From assembly GCA_035714005.1 (NCBI GenBank), contig DASTMQ010000289.1, positions 1-5,993 of the forward strand: a DNA stretch of 5,993 bases, in the 5' to 3' direction. Source of the DNA: AWTP1-13 sp035714005. Lineage in GTDB: Bacteria; Pseudomonadota; Alphaproteobacteria; Rhizobiales; Hyphomicrobiaceae. The translations under genes were made by a program, and so were the position numbers. Every line of letters starts with the position of its first letter. The stretch's first letter is position 1. Below are positions 1 through 5,545 of this stretch, one piece after another. Below the pieces are notes generated by a model. The model was not told the origin of the DNA. It saw only the letters and a program-made list of their open reading frames with translations, and did no database searches.

Positions 1-360
1 CGACATCGATTCCGGCATTACCAGGATCAAACGGTAGCCGCGGGCCGCGGCGACGAAGGCGAGGCCAATGCCGGTGTTGCCCGAGGTCGGCTCGACCAGC
101 GGCGTGACGCCGGGCCTAATCAAACCGCGGGCTTCCAAGGCATCGAGCATGGACACGCCGATACGATCCTTGACCGAGGACAGCGGATTGAAGAATTCGA
201 GCTTGAGGAGAACGTGCGCCTTGGCGTTGGCCGCCGTCGGCAAGCGGTTGAGCCGCACCAGCGGCGTGTGGCCGATGGTCTCCGTGATGCTGTCGTAAAT
301 GCGGCCGCGGCCCCAGCTCTGGGTGGCGGCAAGGGTCCTGATGTCATCGGCGGCGGTCAT
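1..360 (-). CDS. cysK: Cysteine synthase A (O-acetylserine sulfhydrylase), N-terminal 120 codons
   Basis: Partial gene: the start is inside the window and the C-terminal part runs off the left edge. CysK is a cytosolic PLP enzyme that makes L-cysteine from O-acetylserine and sulfide. Seen directly: the early family motif TIGHTPLVRLNRL at residues 28-40, the NPLSSVKDRIG segment at 58-68 with the PLP-binding lysine expected at K64, and the PLP-phosphate loop EPTSGNTGIG at 90-99. The frame is open over all 120 codons. The ATG at 360 is preceded by GGAGA (372-368) with 7 bases between, supporting this start. It gives about 20 residues before the usual CysK start of homology. The gene follows ssuB after 60 bases on the same strand with no obvious terminator between, so co-transcription is likely. 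CysM or cystathionine beta-synthase-like members share these motifs; the NPxxSVKDRIG and TSGNTG context favours CysK. Confidence 0.9.
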   Translation of the reverse strand, partial: MTAADDIRTLAATQSWGRGRIYDSITETIGHTPLVRLNRLPTAANAKAHVLLKLEFFNPLSSVKDRIGVSMLDALEARGLIRPGVTPLVEPTSGNTGIGLAFVAAARGYRLILVMPESMS

Positions 361-420
361 GGGACATTCTCCGGCAAGGCGTCGCGGACTTGCACATCGC
401 GAGGCATCAGGATTGGCGTC

Positions 421-1194
421 TCAAATCTGGAAGTCGTGCAGCGGCTGGCTCAGCGCCCGCCGATTGAGGAGGGTGGAATCGAAGAGACGCAAGACGCGCC
501 GTTTCTGCTCTTCGAAGGCGGGGGAGAGGCGATCGCGCGGGCGCGGCAGGGGCACGTCGAGAATGCCGGCGATGCGGCCGGGCTGCGCGCGCATGACCAC
601 GACGCGCGTTGCCAGCACCAAGGCCTCCTCGATGTCGTGGGTGACGAGCACGAGAATAGGGCGGCCCTCCTCCCAGAGGTCCAGGAGGTGGTCCTGCAAC
701 TCGGCGCGGGTGAAGGCGTCGAGCGCGGAGAACGGTTCATCGAGCAGCAGCACCGATGGCCGGGTGATGAGCGCGCGGGCGATGGCGACGCGCTGGGCCT
801 GGCCGCCGGAGAGCTCGCGCGGCCACATGCCAGCCTTATCGGTCAAGCCGACGCGCTCAAGCGCGGCGGCAATGCGCGTGGCGCGCTCTTGCTTGGGTAG
901 GTGGGAGAGGCCGAAGCCGACATTGTCGGCGACGCTGAGCCAGGGTAAGAGCCGCGGCTCCTGAAAGATCAGGCCGATTTTTTCGTGCGGGGCCTCGATC
1001 ACCGAGCCGTCGAGGGCAACACTGCCCTGGGTGGCGATATCGAGACCGCTGGCGGCCCGGAGCAGGGTCGACTTGCCGCAGCCCGAGCCGCCGATGATGA
1101 CCAGGATTTCGCCGGGGGCGACCTCGAGCGAGACGCCGTCGAGCGCGCGCACGCCATTAGGATAGGTTTTGCCGACGTGGTCGAACACGAGCAT
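421..1194 (-). CDS. ssuB: ABC transporter ATP-binding protein, sulfonate/taurine/nitrate type
   Basis: The 257-residue cytoplasmic ATPase that powers the importer encoded with it. All nucleotide-binding motifs are intact: Walker A GGSGCGKST at 35-43, Q-loop glutamine Q78 in FQEPRLLPW, ABC signature LSGGQ at 128-132, Walker B LLLDEP at 149-154 with catalytic E153, D-loop SALD at 156-159, and switch histidine H186 in VTHDIEEA. The FQEPRLLPW Q-loop and the TRAEL segment after the D-loop are typical of the SsuB/TauB/NrtD group. Length is normal for the family. The ATG at 1194 lies 10 bases after the ssuC stop, and its ribosome-binding site GGTGAG overlaps that stop, so translation is probably coupled. 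The symbol follows from family and neighbours; the real substrate could be taurine or another sulfonate, or less likely nitrate. Confidence 0.92.
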   Translation of the reverse strand: MLVFDHVGKTYPNGVRALDGVSLEVAPGEILVIIGGSGCGKSTLLRAASGLDIATQGSVALDGSVIEAPHEKIGLIFQEPRLLPWLSVADNVGFGLSHLPKQERATRIAAALERVGLTDKAGMWPRELSGGQAQRVAIARALITRPSVLLLDEPFSALDAFTRAELQDHLLDLWEEGRPILVLVTHDIEEALVLATRVVVMRAQPGRIAGILDVPLPRPRDRLSPAFEEQKRRVLRLFDSTLLNRRALSQPLHDFQI

Positions 1195-1203
1195 GGGGCT
1201 TGT

Positions 1204-1209
1204 CTCACC
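1204..1209 (-). promoter_or_regulatory. ssuB ribosome-binding site overlapping the ssuC stop codon
   Basis: On the minus strand GGTGAG (1209-1204) contains the ssuC TGA stop (1207-1205) and sits 9 bases before the ssuB ATG at 1194. The same bases end one gene and load ribosomes for the next, the usual arrangement for translational coupling of permease and ATPase. Overlap and spacing are seen directly; coupling is inferred. Confidence 0.6.
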
Positions 1210-2041
1210 GCGACGCGAAGGCGTCTTCCCAGCGCAGGAAGGGCGCTGCGATGCTGGCGACGATCCAGTCCGTCAGTTTGCCGAGCAGCGCAAAGGCGAC
1301 GATGGCGGCGACGATTTGCGCGGGCTTGCCCAGCTGCTGGCCGTCGATCAGCAAAAAGCCGAGGCCCTCGGAGGCGCCCATGAATTCGGCGGCCACCACG
1401 AACATCCAGCCGAGGCCGAGCCCGGCCCTCAGCGCGATGACATAGGCCGGCGCAATCGCCGGCAACAGAATGCGCCAGACCATGGCCGAGCCCGACAGGC
1501 GAAAGACGCGGCCGACCTCGACGATCTTGCGATCGACCGAGCGCACGGCGCCCATGACCCCGAGGTAGACGGGGAAGAAGACGCCGACGGCGATCAGGAT
1601 GATCTTGGAGGCCTCGAAAATGCCGAACCACAAGATGAACAGCGGCACCCAGGCGATCGAGGGGATCGCCCTCAGGCCCTGCAGGCTGGGATCGAGCAAG
1701 CGGTGGCTGAGCGAGGAATAGCCGGTGATGGCGCCAACGAGCGTGCCCAGCACGACGCCGCTGGCAAAGCCGGCAACGACGCGCAACAGGGTCACGGTGG
1801 CGTGGCGCTGCAGTTCGCCCGTGGCGGCGAGGTCGGCAAAGGTGGAGAAGATCACCGAGGGCGGCGGCACCAGGCGACCGCTCGCCAGACCGGTCCGGAC
1901 CATGATTTCCCAGGCGACGGCGAGCGCAATGGGCACGAGCAGGCCCAAGGCCGGGCGCAAGAGGCGTGCGGGCCCCAGCTGCCGCCGCGCCCGTTGCGGC
2001 TTGACCAACCCTTCGGAATTCAACATTGCGAATGTAGACAT
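1205..2041 (-). CDS. ssuC: ABC transporter permease, sulfonate/taurine type
   Basis: A 278-residue inner-membrane permease of the binding-protein-dependent transport family (BPD_transp_1); two copies would form the channel. Visible hydrophobic spans lie at roughly 31-48, 85-107, 129-140, 147-166, 196-222 and 235-256. The EAA loop that docks on the ATPase is clear: E175, G177, then I191-LLP ending at P194, followed by AIAPAYV. RAIPSIAWVPLFILWFG at 124-140 is characteristic of SsuC/TauC-type permeases. The first ATG is at 2041; a second in-frame ATG is at 2026. Neither has a good Shine-Dalgarno sequence, which is odd beside the clear sites before ssuA and ssuB, so the start is uncertain by five codons. 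It lies 83 bases after the ssuA stop, across two GC-rich hairpins, and 10 bases before ssuB. Confidence 0.9.
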   Translation of the reverse strand: MSTFAMLNSEGLVKPQRARRQLGPARLLRPALGLLVPIALAVAWEIMVRTGLASGRLVPPPSVIFSTFADLAATGELQRHATVTLLRVVAGFASGVVLGTLVGAITGYSSLSHRLLDPSLQGLRAIPSIAWVPLFILWFGIFEASKIILIAVGVFFPVYLGVMGAVRSVDRKIVEVGRVFRLSGSAMVWRILLPAIAPAYVIALRAGLGLGWMFVVAAEFMGASEGLGFLLIDGQQLGKPAQIVAAIVAFALLGKLTDWIVASIAAPFLRWEDAFASR

Positions 2042-2091
2042 AGACGAGGGTCGTGCGGCTGGGAAGCGTCAGACGTGTACCGCAAAGGCGA

Positions 2092-2110
2092 CCGCGCCGG
2101 TGAGGCGCGG
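2092..2110 (-). repeat. GC-only hairpin in the ssuA-ssuC spacer (distal to the ssuA stop)
   Basis: A perfect inverted repeat, CCGCGCC (2110-2104 on the minus strand) and GGCGCGG (2098-2092) around the 5-base loop TCACC. The 7-bp stem is all G-C. No U-run of terminator length follows on the minus strand (only TTT a few bases on), so a strong intrinsic terminator is unlikely. A role in stabilising the 3' end of ssuA message, or partly attenuating ssuC and ssuB, is inferred. Confidence 0.55.
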
Positions 2111-2124
2111 CCGCCCGTTGCGGC
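2110..2124 (-). repeat. GC-rich hairpin immediately after the ssuA stop codon
   Basis: GCCGC (2124-2120 on the minus strand) pairs with GCGGC (2114-2110) around the loop AACGG. The first base of the stem follows the TAA stop of ssuA (2127-2125) directly, and the last base is shared with the next hairpin (2110-2092). The two form a tandem structure of about 33 bases between the binding-protein and permease genes. Confidence 0.5.
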
Positions 2125-3114
2125 TTAGTTGCTGGCGGTAATGAAGTGATCGTCGATGAGGGCGTCGACGGTAGCGGTCACGTCGACATTGGCCGGCACC
2201 ACGCCCGCCTGCTGCAGGGCGAGGCCCGCCGCCAGGATCGACTCGCGCTGCGGCGCGCCGATACGGCTGTGGGTCAGTTCCGTGCGCTCTTTGAGCTGCT
2301 TGTCGACGACGGCTTCGGGAAGCTTGGTAATGGCGATGAACACGCGCTTGAGCTCGTCGTAGTTGGCGAGCGCGTCCTTGCGGGCCTCCTCATAGACGGC
2401 GAGCACGCGGCGCACCACGTCCGGGTGGTCCTTGGCGAAGGCCTCGCGCACGTTGAGGATGCCCCAGGTGTTGGCCTCGGGTTTGCGGAAAAACAGTTTG
2501 GCGCCGTCCTGGATCTCGGCCTGGGCCATCATGGGGTCGAGGCCGGCCCAGGCGTCGACATCGCCGCGGATGAGGGCGGCCTTGCCGTCGGGATGCTGCA
2601 GCAGGACGGGGGTGATGTCCTTTTCGCTCAAGCCCGCCGATTGCAGCGCGCGCACCAGGAAGATGTGCGGGTCGGTGCCGCGGGTGACGGCGACGCGTTT
2701 GCCCTTCAAGTCGGCGACGCTGGCGATCTTGCTGTCTTTGCCGGTCACGAGCGCGGTCCACTCGGGCCGCGAGTAGACGTAGATCGACTTGATGGGGTTG
2801 CCGTTGATTTTGGCCACAAGTGCGGCGGAGCCCGCGGTGGAGCCGAAGTCGATGGAGCCGGCGTTCAAGAACTCCAGCGCCTTGTTGGAGCCCAACGTCT
2901 GCACCCAGACGATGCCAATGCCGTCGTTGGCGAAAGCCTTTTCGAGGAGCCCCTTATTTTTGAGCAGCATGGAGACGGGATTGTAGGTGGCCCAGTCGAT
3001 CCGGATTTCTTTCGGCGCGTCGGCTGCCAATGCCGCCTGCGTTAAAACCGCCGAGCACAGGCTCGCCACCAAGATGGCGGCCACACCGCGTCCTCCTCGC
3101 CCAACTCGCCACAT
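2125..3114 (-). CDS. ssuA: Periplasmic substrate-binding protein of a sulfonate-type ABC importer
   Basis: A 329-residue secreted binding protein of the SsuA/TauA/NMT1-like family; it captures substrate in the periplasm and passes it to the permease. A Sec signal peptide is evident: basic N-terminus with arginines at 3, 6 and 9, hydrophobic core about 11-25, and likely cleavage after ALA at 28-30. The mature part shows family features in order: a first strand IRIDWATYNP at 37-46, LNAGSIDFGSTAGSAA at 83-98, DLKGKRVAVTRGTD at 135-148, and GDVDAWAGLDP at 184-194. Length is normal. The ATG at 3114 has GGAG 9 bases upstream, plus a nearer GAGG. It is first in the importer cluster, with a 384-base gap upstream. 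Sulfonate specificity is inferred from similarity and from cysK downstream; taurine, sulfate ester or another small anion remains possible. Confidence 0.88.
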   Translation of the reverse strand: MWRVGRGGRGVAAILVASLCSAVLTQAALAADAPKEIRIDWATYNPVSMLLKNKGLLEKAFANDGIGIVWVQTLGSNKALEFLNAGSIDFGSTAGSAALVAKINGNPIKSIYVYSRPEWTALVTGKDSKIASVADLKGKRVAVTRGTDPHIFLVRALQSAGLSEKDITPVLLQHPDGKAALIRGDVDAWAGLDPMMAQAEIQDGAKLFFRKPEANTWGILNVREAFAKDHPDVVRRVLAVYEEARKDALANYDELKRVFIAITKLPEAVVDKQLKERTELTHSRIGAPQRESILAAGLALQQAGVVPANVDVTATVDALIDDHFITASN

Positions 3115-3498
3115 GGATCCTCACTCCGTCTGATCGTTTTTAAAGACAGCTCTTCGGAACAACTCAGCGACCACCGGCGAGATCCAAAAGGATACCGATA
3201 CGCGCACGCACGTTGCCAAGCTGTGCCGATGATTGCCGCGGGGTTCCCGATCGCGGCGCATGTCCTGACGGCGCCGCTTGAATTGCAATATAGAAGAAAA
3301 TTTACGCGCGGAAGCATCGGGCCAAAGAAAAGAGGCATTTTCTGCCGTCGCAAATCCGCCCGATTGAGATTTTGCTCGCGGCCCGCTCGGCGCGATAGAC
3401 ATTTTTCGGCGGCCGCGGCTGCCGGCGCAAGCGCTGCCAAAGCTCGGGTCATCGCGATCAGGGCCGGTGCGGCAACATCCGTGGAAAAATTGTGCGCG
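3115..3498 (-). promoter_or_regulatory. Gene-free region upstream of ssuA, likely holding its promoter and leader
   Basis: 384 bases between the MFS stop (3499) and the ssuA start, less G+C-rich than the flanking genes. I see no convincing gene: reading frames crossing it lack ribosome sites and known motifs. An A+T-rich patch at about 3281-3305 has a minus-strand TATATT (3292-3287), five of six matches to a -10 box, but no good -35 at 16-18 bases. The perfect 8-bp palindrome ATTGCAAT (3282-3289) overlaps it and could be an operator. If transcription starts near 3280, the leader is about 165 bases and includes an inverted repeat, GCCGCG at 3235-3240 and CGCGGC at 3252-3257. The ssuA ribosome site is at 3127-3118. 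I see no clear terminator for the MFS gene here. Confidence 0.35.
3235..3257 (-). repeat. Inverted repeat in the presumed ssuA leader
   Basis: GCCGCG (3235-3240) and its exact complement CGCGGC (3252-3257) flank 11 bases, giving a 6-bp GC-only stem in RNA from either strand. It lies about 120 bases before the ssuA start. No U-run follows on the minus strand, so it is not a standard terminator; in such G+C-rich DNA it may be chance. Confidence 0.25.
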
Positions 3499-4794
3499 TC
3501 AGGAAAAGGCGACCCTTGCTTGCGAGCGCCGCCAGAGCAGGAGCAGGCCGGCCACGAGGGCGGTATTGACGAGGTTGAAAAAGAGGCCGGTGGCGAAGGC
3601 TGGGGCATAAAACCCGAAATAGTCGTAAAGCCGGCCCGCCAGCCAGCTGCCGGCGGCCATGCCGCTCATGCCGGTCAAGAGCAGGGTCGGGATGCGCCAG
3701 CTCGCCTCGTGCGCGGGAAAGAGCTGGCGGATGGCCACGATGTAGGCGGGGATGAGGCCGCTAAACCCCAGGCCGAAGGCGGCCGCGACGGCCAGCAACC
3801 CCATTTCGTTTTGGGTGACGATAAAGCCCGAGATCGCCGTCGCCTGGGCGAGCGAGCCGACCAGCACGGTTTTGAGGCCGCCGACGCGGTCGGTGATCCA
3901 GCCCCAGAACTGCCGGCTCAAAAAGGCGCTGACCAGGAGTACCGTCAGCATGACCGGGCCGCGGCCCGGCGCAAATCCCAGATCGCCGCAGAGCGCAATC
4001 AAGTGCGAGGCCGGCATCGCCATCGGCACGCAGCAGAGAAAGGCGGCGCCGGCGAGGAGAGCGAAGGCGAGATTGGATGGCAACCCAAAAACCTGTTCGC
4101 GTTGTGCCCCCGCTTGTGCGGCGCCGCCGGCCCTGGCCGTCTCCGGCGCGGGCTGCAGGAAGAGGAGCGCGAGCGGTACCACCACGGCGGCGACGACCAG
4201 GCCATAGCTGAACATGGTCTGACGCCAGCCATAAATGGCGATCGCCCGCTCGAACAGGGGCGGCAGGCTGGCGCCGGCGACGTACTGTCCCCCAGACAAA
4301 AGTGCCAGCGCCGCGCCGCGGCGCGCTTCGAACCAGCGCGTGACATAGACGTAGAGCGGCGCATTGATGGCGCCGTTGCCGAGCAGTCCGATCAGGAGCC
4401 CGTGGCCGACGTAGAGTTGCCAAACTTCGCCCAGGGAGGAGAGCGCCAGCCCGGCGCACACCATGCATGCCCCGAGGCAGACGACCCGCTTGACGCCAAT
4501 GCGTTCGGCGAGCCAGCCCATGCCGAGGCCCCCCACCCCCGTGCCCAACATGGCAAGCGAGGCTGCCGCCGAGGGCGTCGAGCGAAAGCCCCCGAAATCC
4601 GCGGCGATGGCCTTGAGCGCCACGATGGTGACGTAGGGCGCGCCGAGCGCCATTGAAAGGATGGCAAGGGAGGCAACGGTGACGATCCAGCCTTGTCGGC
4701 TGTCGAGCTTGGTCAGGGCCTCCTTGCTTCGGGTGTTATTGTCGAGCTGGTATTGCAAGGTTGTCCACCCCGTGACGTTTTCGCTCCCAGGCAC
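3499..4794 (-). CDS. MFS transporter, OFA/monocarboxylate-transporter-like
   Basis: A 431-residue inner-membrane protein with the 12-helix major facilitator layout. Helix 1 begins about residue 36. The MFS loop 2-3 signature GWLAERIGVKR is at 93-103, and its counterpart in the second half, GWITDRVGGLKT, at 298-309. The stretch RWFEARRGAALAL (153-165), then SGGQ, PP and GWR at 189-191, resembles the OFA and monocarboxylate-porter branch, suggesting an organic anion substrate, though none can be named. A hydrophilic linker at about 214-240 joins the halves. The start is uncertain: GTG at 4794 has only AGAAG touching it, and TTG at 4758, just after a GGGG stretch, is an alternative; about 35 polar residues precede helix 1. 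It is divergent from the oxidoreductase gene and 384 bases upstream of ssuA on the same strand. A sulfur-related role is not shown by the sequence. Confidence 0.85.
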   Translation of the reverse strand: MPGSENVTGWTTLQYQLDNNTRSKEALTKLDSRQGWIVTVASLAILSMALGAPYVTIVALKAIAADFGGFRSTPSAAASLAMLGTGVGGLGMGWLAERIGVKRVVCLGACMVCAGLALSSLGEVWQLYVGHGLLIGLLGNGAINAPLYVYVTRWFEARRGAALALLSGGQYVAGASLPPLFERAIAIYGWRQTMFSYGLVVAAVVVPLALLFLQPAPETARAGGAAQAGAQREQVFGLPSNLAFALLAGAAFLCCVPMAMPASHLIALCGDLGFAPGRGPVMLTVLLVSAFLSRQFWGWITDRVGGLKTVLVGSLAQATAISGFIVTQNEMGLLAVAAAFGLGFSGLIPAYIVAIRQLFPAHEASWRIPTLLLTGMSGMAAGSWLAGRLYDYFGFYAPAFATGLFFNLVNTALVAGLLLLWRRSQARVAFS

Positions 4795-4864
4795 CTTCTA
4801 TCGCGCCGGGGCGCGGTGGTCTAATCTCCGGGTGCATCGCAGGTATCAAGGATTGTTCGGCCCC
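4795..4864. promoter_or_regulatory. Divergent promoter region between MFS and DsbA-family genes
   Basis: Seventy bases separate the two divergent starts. On the minus strand TTGATA (4849-4844), 17 bases, then GATTAG (4826-4821) is a weak sigma-70-like promoter for the MFS gene. The inverted repeat CGCGCC-GG-GGCGCG (4802-4815) lies about where transcription would begin, a possible operator or a chance product of base composition. On the plus strand AAGGA (4848-4852) is 12 bases before the oxidoreductase ATG, a rather distant ribosome site that overlaps the proposed -35 box. Confidence 0.3.
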
Positions 4865-5545
4865 ATGCCCGATTCCAAATCCGATCCGCTCTCCATCATC
4901 GTCTATTCCGACGTGATCTGTCCCTGGTGCTATGTCGGCAAGCGCCGGCTCGAGGCGGCGCTTGGCACCCCGGACGTGCCGGCCGTGCCGCGGCTGGCCT
5001 GGCGGCCGTTCGAGCTCAATCCCGACATGCCCGCGGAGGGGATCGAGCGGCAGGCCTACCGCGCGCAGAAATTCGGCGCGGCGCGCAGCGCCGAGCTCGA
5101 CCGCAGTATGGTTGATACCGGCAAGGAGCTCGGGATCGCCTTTGCCTTCGATCGCATGCTGAGGACCCCCAACACGCGGCTTGCCCACCGCGCCATTTGG
5201 GAGGCGGGCCGGCAAGGGCGCCAGGATGCCCTCGTGAACCGCCTGTTTGCCGCCTATTTCGAGGAGGCGCTCGACATCGGTGACGCCAACGTCCTCAAAG
5301 GTTTGGCGGCCGAGGCCGGTCTCGAGCCCGGTGGCGTCGCGCGTGCGCTTGGCGAGCCCGAGAGCCTCGAGGCCGTCGTGGAGCTGGAGCAGCAGGGCTA
5401 TCGCATGGGCATTCAGGGCGTGCCCTTCTTTATCGTGTCGCAGAAGTACGGCATCTCGGGCGCCCAGCCGCCGGAGTTTTGGCGCGACGCTCTGCCCCGG
5501 ATTGCGGCGGAAGGGACGGGCGCCGAGGAAGCCCCTTCAAGTTGA
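4865..5545 (+). CDS. DsbA/FrnE-family thiol-disulfide oxidoreductase
   Basis: A 226-residue thioredoxin-fold protein with a helical insertion, similar to FrnE and to the 2-hydroxychromene-2-carboxylate isomerase branch of the DsbA superfamily. The redox motif CPWC is at residues 19-22 in YSDVICPWCYVGKRRLE, and the cis-proline loop GVPFFI is at about 185-190 with P187 expected to face the active site. Between them lies the usual alpha-helical segment, including NTRLAHRA. There is no signal peptide, so it should act in the cytosol, oxidising or isomerising disulfides, perhaps in oxidative-stress defence. The frame is open upstream to 4661, but that part is antisense to the MFS gene and homology begins at the ATG at 4865, which gives a standard FrnE-like N-terminus. 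It is the only plus-strand gene. Its last 116 bases overlap, tail to tail, the frame of the right-hand MFS gene. The two-cysteine motif favours a redox enzyme over the isomerase. Confidence 0.9.
   Translation: MPDSKSDPLSIIVYSDVICPWCYVGKRRLEAALGTPDVPAVPRLAWRPFELNPDMPAEGIERQAYRAQKFGAARSAELDRSMVDTGKELGIAFAFDRMLRTPNTRLAHRAIWEAGRQGRQDALVNRLFAAYFEEALDIGDANVLKGLAAEAGLEPGGVARALGEPESLEAVVELEQQGYRMGIQGVPFFIVSQKYGISGAQPPEFWRDALPRIAAEGTGAEEAPSS

Noticed and set aside
1169..3045. Long plus-strand open frames antisense to ssuC and ssuA (1169-2128 and 2146-3045)
   Set aside because: They mirror well-supported genes and encode no recognisable domain; they are composition artefacts.
3121..3402. A 93-codon minus-strand frame ending just before ssuA, and a longer frame at 3608-3042 crossing the same gap
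   Set aside because: Neither has a ribosome site or family motif, and the longer one overlaps coding sequence at both ends. The region is better explained as promoter and leader.
3402..3424. GC-rich hairpin next to a T-run as a terminator for the MFS gene
   Set aside because: The T-run (3402-3406) lies before the stem on the plus strand and becomes an A-run after the stem on the minus strand, so it has the wrong polarity for an intrinsic terminator in either direction. The stem also has an internal mismatch.
3223..4656. A 477-codon plus-strand open frame antisense to the MFS gene
   Set aside because: It is very long but its product is low-complexity and rich in A, G, R, E, Q and H, with no motif. 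The opposite strand encodes a clear MFS protein. Long antisense frames are expected where third positions are G/C-rich.
4661..4864. An upstream start for the DsbA-family gene, giving 294 residues
   Set aside because: The extra 68 residues are antisense to the MFS N-terminus and its promoter region, and do not resemble a signal peptide. The ATG at 4865 gives the usual FrnE-like N-terminus.
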